DNA of 64,000 nt from Adiantum capillus-veneris. Its lineage: Eukaryota; Streptophyta; Polypodiopsida; Polypodiales; Pteridaceae. The notes under the pieces are model-generated. The model searched no databases. It was not told the origin of the DNA and worked only from the letters and a program-made list of their open reading frames with translations. Shown here piece after piece: positions 13,001 through 22,252 of the stretch (its first letter is position 1; every line of letters starts with the position of its first letter). Location of the stretch: positions 134,172,682 to 134,236,681 of the forward strand of contig CM043967.1 of the NCBI GenBank assembly GCA_014529385.2. Reading direction: 5' to 3'. The position numbers and the translations under genes are program-made.

Positions 13001-15366
13001 TAACCTGAGTAACCATCGCACACAGTGTACTTCTCATGACCAGCTACCTCATTTAGTATCTCATCCTGGAATGGGAGGGGAAAGTGATCTCTCTTTGTTG
13101 CCTCATTGAGGGGACGGTAATCCACACACACCCTCCACTTGCCGTTCTTCTTAGGAGTGACAACAACAGGAGAGACCCACTCTGAATTCTCCACTGGATA
13201 AATGAACCCTGCTGCTAGAAGCTTTCTTACCTCCTTGAGTAAAGCCTGCTCCTTGATGACTCCTAGCCTTCGTAGCTTCTGAGCCTTAGGTGTGGCCTCT
13301 GGCTTCAACTCAATTTTGTGTTGAACAGCATCTACTCCACGCACATCGGTGTAGTCTTTAGCAAAAAGCCTAGGAAACTTCCTTAGCACACATTTGAACT
13401 CCTCTCTTTCATCCTTTGTAAGTGTTGTTGATAGCATACCTTCCAGCATCCCTTCATCTTGATCACCTTCGTTCTCTTGAGGACCTACCTCCTCCAAGCC
13501 TTGACAAGAGGTCTCTTGGTTGCTTGGCTTAAACCTTACCCCCATGACTTCGATGGAAGACTCCTCTTCAGTAATGCTGCCGCTACTTTCTTCTTCTGAA
13601 GTGCTATTGGTCCAACCTTCTTCCGTCTCACTTTGAGATGATTCTTCATGGAGCTCCTCTTGGCGTTGCTCCTTCATGTCAAAGACAATCTTCTTGTGAT
13701 TGTCATTCCTGCAAATTAGCTTTCCACTCTCCCAATCGTGCAAAGCTCGCATTTTCATTAGCCATGGTCTTCCTAGGATAAATGGGTAACCATTTCCCTT
13801 GGTAGACATGACATAGAAATCCACTGCCTTCTTAATGCCAAAGGCCTCCACAAAAACATTTTTACAAATGCCTACGCACCTAGCCTTGCTATTGTTTGCC
13901 ATCTTGACCCTAATTTCAGGTGTCTCATGGATGTGCATGCCTAGTTTTTGCATGAGTCCCTCTGTCATGATGCAAATTTGTACACCCCCATCCACTAGAC
14001 CTTTCCTAACCAATCTCCCTTTGATGTAACAGTCTAGCACCGGTGTAATGTCCTCGTTCATTTCAGCTTGTGCAATTTTTACAACAGGCACACTCTCTTT
14101 TACCTTTCTCCTAGTGCTAACTGCCCTTGTTAAATCCCTCCTAACTTGTGGACATAATGCAAGAAATTGAGGCCATGAAATATCAGGACCCTTACCTCTC
14201 ATGTCTTCCAACAAGTTGTACGGAGCCATACCATGTCCAAGAGGGAAGTCTTGGAGGTTGATACGACGTCGAGTCCTCTTGGTTTCCTTGGTTTCCTTTG
14301 CCTTCTTGCCTTGTCCATGGTCACTCTGTGATGTGACTCCTTCTTTCTCTTTACCTTTTCCTCGGCCACGCTTAATTCCATTGGCTTCCATGTCAACCTC
14401 ATTTGAATTTGTCACCTCTACCACATGCACATTTGGATCTGGCAAAGGTGGAACTCCTTCTACCCCTTGTGGAGGTGGTCTTGGTCCATTTGGCCTTTGT
14501 AGAAGCCTTGGTTGTTGACCAGTTCCTTCACCTTCATTCATCACTGGGTAATTCAAGTTAGGCCTCCCTGGCTCCCCACGGGGCCAAGGACAATTATACA
14601 TCCCATGTCCAGACTCTCCGCAATTCCAACATTGCAAGACTCTCCTAGGTCGTGGATCTCGCTCTTCAGACTTCTTTGCTTGTCCCTTTGGACCTACAGC
14701 TTGTGCAAGGTGAATTGACAGGCTGCTTAAAGATTCGTTTAACTTCTCAATTACTTCCGCCGTTACCTCAGGAAGCTCCCTCGATGTTGATGCTTGTGAC
14801 TTACCTTTGGGTCTAAGACCTTCTATTGGAACCTCTCCCCTTAAGCACTTGAGTTTCCTATACTTCTCAGCAGCCCTAGTTTCAGCTGCATCAAAAGTAG
14901 CAGGTGCACCCGCCTCAACTTTTACCTTAAGGTCAGGAAAGAGTCCGGCTATGAACCTCTCCTTCTTTAAAAATTCTGCACCATCACCAGGGTTAGCAAC
15001 ATTTCGTATCCATAGAGCCCAAAGACGTAGAAACTCTTGCTTGTACAAGTAGTAGTCATCTAAGTCTTTTTGCTTATGAGAAACAATGTCTTGCCATAGT
15101 TTTTGAGTGTTTTGGGGATCAAAGAAGTATCTCTTAAAACGATTCAAAACTTCTGTGTAATTCCCCTTAACTTCCTCAGGCAAAGAGTCAAACCAAGTAC
15201 TAGCATCTTTCCTAAGGACCACCTCAAACATTTCTACACGTTCTTGATCGGTTACTATCCTCTTGATACGGCAAGACATCTTGAAATTTGCTAAAAATAA
15301 TTCTGCATCCTCTCCAGGCTCTCCAAAGAAAAGAGGATATCCAGACATTTGGCGTTGGCTCTCCAT
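10087..15366 (-). CDS. Gypsy gag-pol polyprotein, one internal stop
   Basis: A single frame of about 1,755 codons from ATG 15,366, broken only by TAG at 10,828-10,830 within the integrase. Domains in order: gag capsid (residues about 25-130, WFDSLPEEV..RFKRYFFDP), zinc knuckle CWNCGESGHGMYNC (about 14,590-14,631), protease-like LVDGGVQICIM with DGG in place of the usual D-S/T-G, RT with VCVDYRPLNE and the VFIDDF active site (about 12,820-12,834), RNase H, a second RNase H-like domain (LFFDGAFRRATGKAGGGLVLL), HHCC zinc-binding region and integrase core (GIDAMGPLP, SDNGPGF). The stop falls in YYP*SNG, where relatives normally have Q, so CAG to TAG is likely. Otherwise near intact, fitting a recent insertion. 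Confidence 0.95.
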
Positions 15367-15415
15367 TATTATGAAAGATTACAACATGAGTTACAATAAG
15401 GGATACAATAGAGAT

Positions 15416-15874
15416 CTAGAACCACTCGCCTGCAAATGAAGAAGTGAGAAAATACCACTCTAGGTTTTCTTCTTCAGCTATCCAAGCTTCAATAAGGTCT
15501 CGATTTGTTTGATCAAAACAAAAGGGTAGACTATTGATGAGCTCTAAGAAGGGTTGAAATTCTTCAAAGCTAAGGCGATAAACAGAAATCTCTAGAACTT
15601 CATTTTCTGGATCCAAAAGAGCAACCACGTCCCAAGTGATAAATTGCACTTGCTCTACAATTCCCAATGCACAAGCGGTTTGTATAAAAACTAGATCTTC
15701 ATGCTCGTCGAAGGCCGTGAGAAAGTAGCAATTGACTAGGAGATCCTTTCCTTCGAGTTCCACACAGTCGGAGTGAGGAAACCTTCTCACAATTTCATAA
15801 AGAACATCCTCGTCAAGTCCAATCAAGTTTGCAAGATTTAAAGACGCCACTTGTGCTACAAAATTCCTGGACAA
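15416..15874 (-). CDS. Extra Gypsy ORF A, 152 aa, unrecognised
   Basis: Lies 49 bases upstream of gag-pol on the same strand. The protein is acidic and leucine/phenylalanine-rich, without a signal peptide or obvious membrane helix. It is clearly paralogous to the neighbouring ORF B: both share the pattern FIQ-x2-CAL-x-(I/L)V-x2-V-F..W, then RL-F-x-EF-x-P-x-L-x-LINSLPF-x-F and R-x-L. Near its N-terminus is LDEDVLYEIVRRFP. I do not recognise the family. It is not gag, protease, RT, RNase H or integrase. Confidence 0.75.
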   Translation of the reverse strand: MSRNFVAQVASLNLANLIGLDEDVLYEIVRRFPHSDCVELEGKDLLVNCYFLTAFDEHEDLVFIQTACALGIVEQVQFITWDVVALLDPENEVLEISVYRLSFEEFQPFLELINSLPFCFDQTNRDLIEAWIAEEENLEWYFLTSSFAGEWF

Positions 15875-15920
15875 AAACTCCTTAGGATTATGGTTAAATC
15901 ATTCAAAAGCATAAAGAGAT

Positions 15921-16475
15921 TTACAATGTCTCTATGAACAAAGTGTCATAGAAAGTAGAGAAGGATGAGAATTTATACAAATTTGCAATCTTCTCTATGC
16001 TCTCTTTATTAAGACAAGCTCTGAATAGCTCCCTATCTCCTTTGTTGAAAGCGAAAGGAAGACTATTAATAAGACGCAAATGAGGGAAAAATTCACCAAA
16101 TGTCAGTCTATGAAGCATGAACTCTGGCCGCAAGTTTCCTGAAGAGTCTTCCTCAATAGTGAAATGCACTCGCCAAACGCCAAATTTCACTCTATTTACC
16201 AATCTTAGGGCACACACTAGTTGGATGAATGCGTGGTCTTCCTTAGTGCCCAACAACAAGAGGAAAATGGAATCCACGCGTAGGACCTTCCGTCTTAACT
16301 TCACCACCCTCTTGTTATGAGGGAGACGCCTTACTACTTGCTCCTGCAACTCAATTGGTAATCGAGCTAGATCTCTAAGGATTGAACTTTCACTGCACAC
16401 ACATTCCCAGTTAGAACAAATGATCGTTTTTTTGTTTCTTGTAACAACTTGGACAAAGAAAAAACAAACATACAC
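15921..16475 (-). CDS. Extra Gypsy ORF B, 184 aa, paralogue of ORF A
   Basis: Forty-six bases upstream of ORF A, same strand. After about 35 less conserved residues it reads LARLPIELQEQVVRRLPHNK, then FIQLVCALRLVNRVKFGVW and LTFGEFFPHLRLINSLPF, aligning along its length with ORF A. LPxELxxxVVRRLP resembles the first half of an F-box, but this is weak and could be chance. Basic in the first half, unlike acidic ORF A. The true start is uncertain: the first ATG (16,475) precedes a hydrophobic CFFFVQVV stretch, and translation may instead begin later or by splicing. Confidence 0.72.
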   Translation of the reverse strand: MYVCFFFVQVVTRNKKTIICSNWECVCSESSILRDLARLPIELQEQVVRRLPHNKRVVKLRRKVLRVDSIFLLLLGTKEDHAFIQLVCALRLVNRVKFGVWRVHFTIEEDSSGNLRPEFMLHRLTFGEFFPHLRLINSLPFAFNKGDRELFRACLNKESIEKIANLYKFSSFSTFYDTLFIETL

Positions 16476-16501
16476 ACTACTTTGCCGGGCTGCACTTCAT
16501 T

Positions 16502-16720
16502 TTAAAATAAAATGAACACATGTACATCAAAAGAAGTGTGGTAGTTGATGAGAGGTAGAATGACAGGGTTTGGTGATGCAAGAATTTCTCCTGCTCTTTG
16601 GGCACCAAACATGAACACCATTCGTTGTTGAAAATGGATCTTTCTACTAATTGCAACGTTTATTCTAATGTGTGGAGTAAAATGAAAGGGAAAAACCTCT
16701 ATTCCTGGGCCATTATCCAT
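16502..16720 (-). CDS. Extra Gypsy small ORF N2, 72 aa
   Basis: Twenty-six bases upstream of ORF B. Its second half (AGEILASPNPVILPLINYHT then FDVHVFILF-stop) aligns with ORF N1 (AEINASVNPFILPLIRYD then LDVYIFVLF-stop). The pair therefore arose by tandem duplication. No known domain seen; the hydrophobic C-terminus could be a membrane anchor or a packing helix. It might be an exon rather than a separate protein. Confidence 0.6.
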   Translation of the reverse strand: MDNGPGIEVFPFHFTPHIRINVAISRKIHFQQRMVFMFGAQRAGEILASPNPVILPLINYHTSFDVHVFILF

Positions 16721-16741
16721 GGCCTATGCATGTCCTAATGC

Positions 16742-16954
16742 TTAAAACAAAACAAAAATATATACGTCCAAACTAAGGTCGTACCTAATGAGAGGCAAAA
16801 TAAAAGGATTTACTGAAGCGTTTATCTCGGCCAACCTAAGAGGGCCTAAAATTCTACGAATGACACGTTGAAATTGAAACTTAGTTCTAACAATTATGTG
16901 TACCTTTTGCCTGGCAATGGGAATGAAGGGATCATACAAATCTTCGTGATTCAT
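16742..16954 (-). CDS. Extra Gypsy small ORF N1, 70 aa
   Basis: First ORF after the primer-binding site, 21 bases upstream of N2 and paralogous to it, with matching ends (VYIFVLF-stop). Starts MNHEDLYDPFIPIARQK. Sharing of stop position and flanking bases (TTTTAAG/TTTTAAA after LF) shows the duplication included the stop. Function unknown. Confidence 0.6.
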   Translation of the reverse strand: MNHEDLYDPFIPIARQKVHIIVRTKFQFQRVIRRILGPLRLAEINASVNPFILPLIRYDLSLDVYIFVLF

Positions 16955-17002
16955 GCAAACTACTTGACTATGCTAAAGGTTGATTCTACACAAAAATACA
17001 CA

Positions 17003-17028
17003 AGCCGTCCTCAGTGGGGGCACCAATT
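17003..17028 (-). other. Gypsy primer-binding site
   Basis: Immediately inside the right (5') LTR, minus strand, AATTGGTGCCCCCACTGAGG has the layout of Gypsy TTTGGCGCC-type sites. I cannot assign the tRNA. Confidence 0.65.
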
Positions 17029-17290
17029 TGAGGCGGTTCGGGGCGGGCAACAAGAAGAGTGGCCTCTAGACACCCTTCAAGGCTCCCGTGCTGCTCAATG
17101 GGGCTGGGGCACAACACAGCACAAACCAAAACAACAAACCCACCGCCAAATCCCAACTACACAAGGGGCACCACCTAGTTTAAGAGCGAACTAGGACGCA
17201 AAAGAGGAGAATCGTTAGAGCAACCCACAAACAAGCAAGGAATTTACACTAACCCTAACACCAATGGAATACTCTCACACACTAAAACAC

Positions 17291-17321
<31 letters not shown>

Positions 17322-18817
17322 TTAGTGCTCGGGCTGCTTTGAAACGTATCGACAATGATCAAGCAAACACAACTATATATTTAAGAAAGAGAGAGAAAGG
17401 GGGAGGGGGTGCTTGTTGCATTAATACCTTCTTACAAATCTGTCATGACAAATCAAAGTGAGATTAGTACTTGTTCAACATAGCTTGCGTAAATTTCACC
17501 ACAACACATCACAAGAAAAGCCACCCCAATCACTGTCTTAAGGCCAGGGGAGTCCTCTCCACCCTGTCGCCCTCTTACAGTATGTGGGATTTATGGCTAG
17601 ATTGATGACAACACCAGAGACAAGCTATCAAGAACTTAACAAAAAAACACACCAAGACACTTACGCATCATTGTTGTCCATTACTTCACGTTGGAAGGGA
17701 GACAAAGTATCCAAGCTTAGTCCAAATCCACCCTCCTTGATTCAGCGAATGTTGGGCTTACACTAGTAGGAGAAATGATAGATTTCCTACTCTCAATTGA
17801 ATGATCACTCTCTCTCTTACAATGGCATAGATTTCCCTTGCTAATCCCCTATTACAGCACATGCACATGCATAAGACAATGAGCTTCCACTCAAGAGCTC
17901 CTTCTAGAGAGGTTCAGCTTGGCTTCTCAAGCTATAGCATAGTGCTCTTGCTTATGGCTCCCCCCATTGTTGAATTTGTACAATGCATCCAAGAGTAAGC
18001 CCCTCCTTTGTCATATTATAATACAAAGCATTCAAGTTGCCCTTGACCCATGCATGGAGGAGGATTATTGGTGAAATAAGAAATATATACATGGTGGGAC
18101 TAGTGTATGGACTATTCATGGACTTTAGCTCAATGAGCACATGGTGTTAGAATAATGAGTAAAAATAATAATAAAAATATGGAGGAGTTATGGATATGGA
18201 AAGATATTGGAATCATATGATATGGTCCCTCCTTGAATTATTTTGGGTGAAAGAGGAAAAGGTATGCAAGTAAATAATATAATAAAAGTAACCAATGAGT
18301 AGAAATCAATTTTTTGTTTTCACGAGGGTGAGGGTGAAAATGTGGGAGTGATTTGTATAAAGGAAAAATATGAGGTTAAAGTATGTACATATTGGCAAAA
18401 AAAAATAAAAAAAAAAAAATAAAAAAAAAATATATATATATATATATATAATTATGGTGTAAGAGGATGAAAGAAGGTGTACATAGGTTTAATAAAACAC
18501 ACACCTAAGTAGAAATATTTAAATAAAATACCAAAATTTAAAAAAAATCCCTATATTTAGGCCATATATACAATGAAATATTTACACACAAAGAGGCCAT
18601 AATATACTTTTATTTTTTTATTTTTTTTATTTTTTTTGGCTCACCTAGCCGAGTGACTAGCTAGCTGAGGGTTTCTAAGAAGATATGGGAAAAGTCCCGT
18701 GACTCACGCACGCCTATGTACAGTGAAATGGTAGGGATAGCCACAGTGTTTGGGTGATTTTGGTAGGGTGAGGTAACTCACTGTGGCAATTACAAAGAGC
18801 CGAAAAAACGGCTATCA
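17029..18817 (-). repeat. Gypsy right LTR (5' LTR of the minus-strand element)
   Basis: Partner of 8,284-10,058. The main difference is a longer A/T tract at about 18,400-18,450; the scattered substitutions I could see number about ten. Confidence 0.95.
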
Positions 18818-19668
18818 GTATAAGATCACCACTCATGATAGTCAGCCAAAGTACAAAGCAAGGCTTGTTGCCAAGGGCTGTAAGCAAGAACAAGGCATTG
18901 ACTTTGATGAAGTCTTCTCTCCGGTGGTCAAGATGACTACATTGAGATGATTTCTTGCAATTGTTGCCATATTAGATTTGGTGTTTCACCAAATGGATGT
19001 CAAGACAACGTTCTTGCATGGTGATTTAGATGTGGAAATTTACATGCAGCAGCCAGAAGGGTTTGTTGAGAAAGGCAAGGAAGATTGGGTATGCCAGTTG
19101 TTAAAGAGTCTTTATGGCTTAAAACAATCACAGAGGGCATGGTACCATAAATTCCACAAGTTTATGCTTTCTCAAGGCTACAAACGTAGTGAGTTCGATC
19201 ACTGTCTATATACAAAGAAGGCTAAGGATGGCAGTTGGCTGATCCTTATTTTGTATGTGGATGACATGTTGATTGCTGGCAAGCACTTGGAAGAAATTTC
19301 AGCTTTGAAGTCAAAGATGGAAAAATCATTTGACATGAAAGACATGGGTGAAGCAAGTCATATACTTGGTATGCGCATTGAGAGAGACAGATCAAAGAAG
19401 TTGATTTGGTTATCTCAAATAGAGTATATTGACAAGGTTTTGCAACGTTTCAATATGGAGAAGGGAAAGGCACTGAGTGTTCCATTGCCACCATATGTGA
19501 AACTTAGCAAACAAGATTGTCCCGTGTCTGAGGAAGAACAGGCTGAAATGGATAAGATTCCATATGCGTCTGCAGTGGGTAGTTTGATGTATGCAATGAT
19601 TGCTACTCGCCCAGACATTGCATTTGCAGTGGGAGTAGTAAGTCGATACATGTCAAACCCAGGCAAGA
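18818..19668 (+). pseudogene. Copia reverse transcriptase, second part
   Basis: RT resumes after the nested Gypsy with [20 protein letters not shown]. An in-frame TGA at 18,948-18,950 follows TTLR, then the frame is open: VFHQMDVKTTFLHGDL, PEGFVEKGK, LYGLKQSQRAWY, the active site LYVDDMLIAG (about 19,250), and the connection to RNase H up to SRYMSNPG. At about 19,663 the sequence jumps to an inverted copy of the RT start. Confidence 0.93.
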
Positions 19669-20041
19669 AAGCATCTCAATGTAGTCATCTTGACCACCGG
19701 AGAGAAGACTTCATCAAAGTCAATGCCTTGTTCTTGCTTAAAGCCCTTGGGAACAAGACTTGCTTTGTACTTTGGCTGACTATCATGAGTGGTGATCTTA
19801 TACTTGTAAACCCATTTACAAGGTAGAGCCTTTTTGCCCTTTGGTAATTTAACTAGCTTCCATGCCTTGTTTTTATGCAGAGCTGTCATCTCTGACTGCA
19901 TGGCCAATTGCCAATTCCCAGAGTCCTTCATTTGCACTTCTTCCTTGTAACATGAAGGCTCATTGCAATCAGTCAACATGACATAATTCATAGATGGAAC
20001 AAACCTATCAGGAGGTCGCGTGACACGTCCAGATCTGTGTT
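19663..20041 (-). repeat. Inverted copy of the Copia RT start
   Basis: The minus strand encodes [47 protein letters not shown], the same region as 8,060-8,270 plus 18,818-18,960 but uninterrupted by Gypsy and with several base differences. It was probably copied from another family member during reverse transcription. The left junction shares 8 bases (GCAAGAAA) with the alternative path. Confidence 0.9.
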
Positions 20042-20230
20042 ACATTGCCACCATATGTGAAACTTAGCAAACAAGATTGTCCCGTGTCTGAGGAAGAACA
20101 GGCTGAAATGGATAAGATTCCATATGCGTCTGCAGTGGGTAGTTTGATGTATGCAATGATTTCTACTCGCCTAGACATTGCATTTGCAGTGGGAGTAGTA
20201 AGTCGATACATGTCAAACCCAGCAAGAAAC
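20042..20230 (+). repeat. Direct duplicate of the Copia RT end
   Basis: CATTGCCACCATATGTG onward repeats 19,484-19,668 almost exactly (for example TTTCTACTCGCCTAG versus TTGCTACTCGCCCAG). It restores continuity into RNase H after the inverted copy. Confidence 0.92.
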
Positions 20231-20241
20231 ATTGGGAGGCA

Positions 20242-20772
20242 GTGAAAGGAATATTGAGATACCTCAAAGCTACAAAGAGTATGCGTATATGCTATGGGAG
20301 TGACGAGCTAAGTGTAAAGGGTTTTACAGACTCAGATTATGCAGGTGACTTAGACAACCGAAGGTCTACGTCAGGGTATGTCTTTACATTGGCTGGTGGA
20401 GCAGTATCATGGCGTTCCAGATTACAACATTGTGTTACTCAGTCTACTACAGAGGCTGAATATGTTGCAGCATCAGAGGCATGCAAAGAATCAATTTGGC
20501 TTAATTGACTAGTAACAGATTTGGGAATCAAAGAAGAGATGCCTATGTTATATTGTGATAGTCAAAGTGCTATACAATTGGCTCGCAATCTAGTTTATCA
20601 CTCAAAGACAAAGCATGTGGATGTATAGTATCATTTCATCAGGGAAATGCTCGAGGATAAGCAACTTCAGCTTGTCAAAGTTCACACCACAGAAAATCCT
20701 GCTGATCTACTTACAAAAGGACTTCCCTCAGAGAGCTTTGCGCATTTTCTCAAGCAGTTAGGTGTAGGGTAG
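20242..20772 (+). pseudogene. Copia RNase H
   Basis: KGILRYLKATKSMRICYG, then FTDSDYAGDLDNRRSTSGY, TEAEYVAASEACKESIWL, YCDSQSAIQLA, HSKTKHVDV, and the C-terminus TTENPADLLTKGLPSESF. In-frame stops are TGA at 20,506-20,508 and TAG at 20,626-20,628, the latter in HVDV*YHFIRE where relatives usually have Q. Confidence 0.92.
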
Positions 20773-20847
20773 TACATCACTTCTCTACATCTCTTGTATA
20801 TTAGCTTTTATAGTATCTTCTCTCACACTTAAAGTACCACATTGGAC

Positions 20848-20861
20848 TTTAAGTGGGAGGT
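20848..20861 (+). other. Copia polypurine tract
   Basis: AAGTGGGAGG sits directly before the 3' LTR start TGTTGGAG, as expected for the plus-strand primer. Confidence 0.85.
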
Positions 20862-21053
20862 TGTTGGAGTATAAAGCCCAATGTGGTCGCCCAGGTAAGT
20901 GGGCGGGCCGCCAGGTATGTACACATATTATTTTGTAAAAACCTAATAAGAACTCACTATGCTCTACACATTACAGTAGAGCGAGTTCACCATATCGTCG
21001 TGCTCTTCTTCTCGCACTCTCTCTCGCGTCACACTTCCGCTCGTACTCCTTCA
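20862..21053 (+). repeat. Copia 3' LTR (192 bp)
   Basis: TGTTGGAGTATAAAGCCCA to CTCCTTCA, followed by the target duplicate GGAGG. Confidence 0.95.
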
Positions 21054-21966
21054 GGAGGACACCCCCAGTTCCTAGACACCTTGCATGTTTCCCATATCTT
21101 GTTAGTGCGGAGTGGGAGAGAACGATCGAGGCAAAAGCGCGTAGAGAAGATATCACCAGCAAAGAATGGGAGTATGCACGAGGCTGCGTACCAAAGGTAG
21201 AGTACTCATATACCTAAACCATATTGTAAATTTTTCTCTTGAAATTATCTTTAATTTTTATTTGATAAAAGATATTTTTCTATTTTGTAGTGCCTTTATT
21301 TTAACTCTATGTGGTCAAAGGGTCGTCACTTTCGTGCGCGCCACATTGACGAGAGTAGAACCACCATGGATTGTGCCATCATGGGCAACTTTGACGCAGA
21401 TGGTGATGAAGCCAGGTACTACGAAACTATTGAAAGGATACTAAGGGTTAATTTTAGAACCTTTCATACCTTCATCTTCGTGTGCAAGTGGTTTGCAAAT
21501 GTGTCTAGACAACATGAGAATGGCCTCTACATGGTGGACTCTAGTGTGCATCACACAGAGAGGTATGACAATTTAGTTTTACCATGCAATTATGAGCAGG
21601 TGAGTGGCATGTACCTTTTTTTGTTATTTTCTTGTAGCATTAATTATACCACTTTTACTCACTTTGAGAATCTCTTTTATAGGTCATATATATCCCATAA
21701 ATCCACCAACCAAAACTTTGGTTAGTAATTCCAATAACACCTCGGGGGAGAACCATTTTTCCACTAATGAAGTGGACACCATGTTCAACCCTCTTCCACC
21801 TCCGACTTTGGATGAGGTGGAGATAGGGGAGAAGGAGGTTGATGAATCAGGTCCGGTGGCGGAAAGTTTTAGCAAGCATGATTGTCATGATGATGAAGAT
21901 GATGAGATGGAGGATGCCGAACTCGAAGATGATGAAGCCGATGCATCCACAAATGACGATTCCATT
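21054..21966 (+). pseudogene. CACTA transposase tail with DUF4216
   Basis: Continues the left-arm transposase after the Copia insertion. 21,309-21,725 encodes a DUF4216-type domain (YYETIERILRVNFRTFHTFIFVCKWF..NGLYMVD). An exon boundary is likely at 21,600 (CAGGTGAG) with resumption near 21,680 (VIYIPHKST-like). The C-terminal part (to about 21,960) is strongly acidic with runs of D and E. Confidence 0.75.
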
Positions 21967-22252
21967 TTATCACCGTCTGTGTCAAAGTTGCCCATGACGG
22001 CACAATCCATGGTGGTTCTTCGCTCGTCAATGTGGCGCGTACAAACGTGACGACCCTTTGACCAAATAGAGTTAAAGGAAAGGCACTACAAAATAGGATC
22101 ATATCTTTTATCAAATACAAACATAAAATCAAGAAAAATTTTACAAGTACTCTACCTTTGGTACGCAGCCTCGTGCATACTCCCATTCTTTGTTGGTGAT
22201 GTCTTCTCCGCACGCTTATGCTTCGGTCATTTTCTCATAAATCTACTCCGCA
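21110..22252. repeat. Fold-back: inverted repeat around a 550-bp spacer
   Basis: 21,110-21,405 is matched in reverse complement by 21,966-22,252 (shared: AAAGAATGGGAGTATGCACGAGGCTG, GGTCAAAGGGTCGTCAC, given here as positions 21,160-21,190 and 21,309-21,330). This is the innermost part of the two-arm palindrome. The spacer is the DUF4216 and acidic-tail sequence present only once. Confidence 0.88.

Larger units (their letters stand above)
8284..18817 (-). mobile_element. Young Gypsy LTR retrotransposon nested in Copia RT
   Basis: Two LTRs of 1,775 and 1,789 bp flank a minus-strand internal region with PBS, four small ORFs, gag-pol and a polypurine tract. GTAT flanks both sides (8,280-8,283 and 18,818-18,821); the left flank has one apparent base change, so the duplication may originally be 5 bp. 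The inverted RT copy at 19,800-19,830 shows the uninterrupted target. LTRs differ by roughly ten substitutions plus a length change in an A/T tract, so insertion is recent. A second RNase H domain between RNase H and integrase suggests the Tat/Ogre side of Gypsy. Confidence 0.94.
4407..21053 (+). mobile_element. Copia LTR retrotransposon, itself interrupted
   Basis: The element starts with a 192-bp LTR at 4,407 and ends with its partner at 20,862-21,053. It is flanked by the perfect 5-bp duplication GGAGG (4,402-4,406 and 21,054-21,058). The uninterrupted target is visible in the right arm: near 26,955-26,985 (minus strand) CACATGGAGGAAGGAGG runs straight into CACCCCCAGT. Without the nested Gypsy it is about 6.1 kb, including a local rearrangement of about 560 bp in the RT region. 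The order gag, protease, integrase, RT, RNase H is Copia-type. By eye the LTRs differ at about 8 of 192 positions, so it is older than the Gypsy inside it. Confidence 0.95.
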
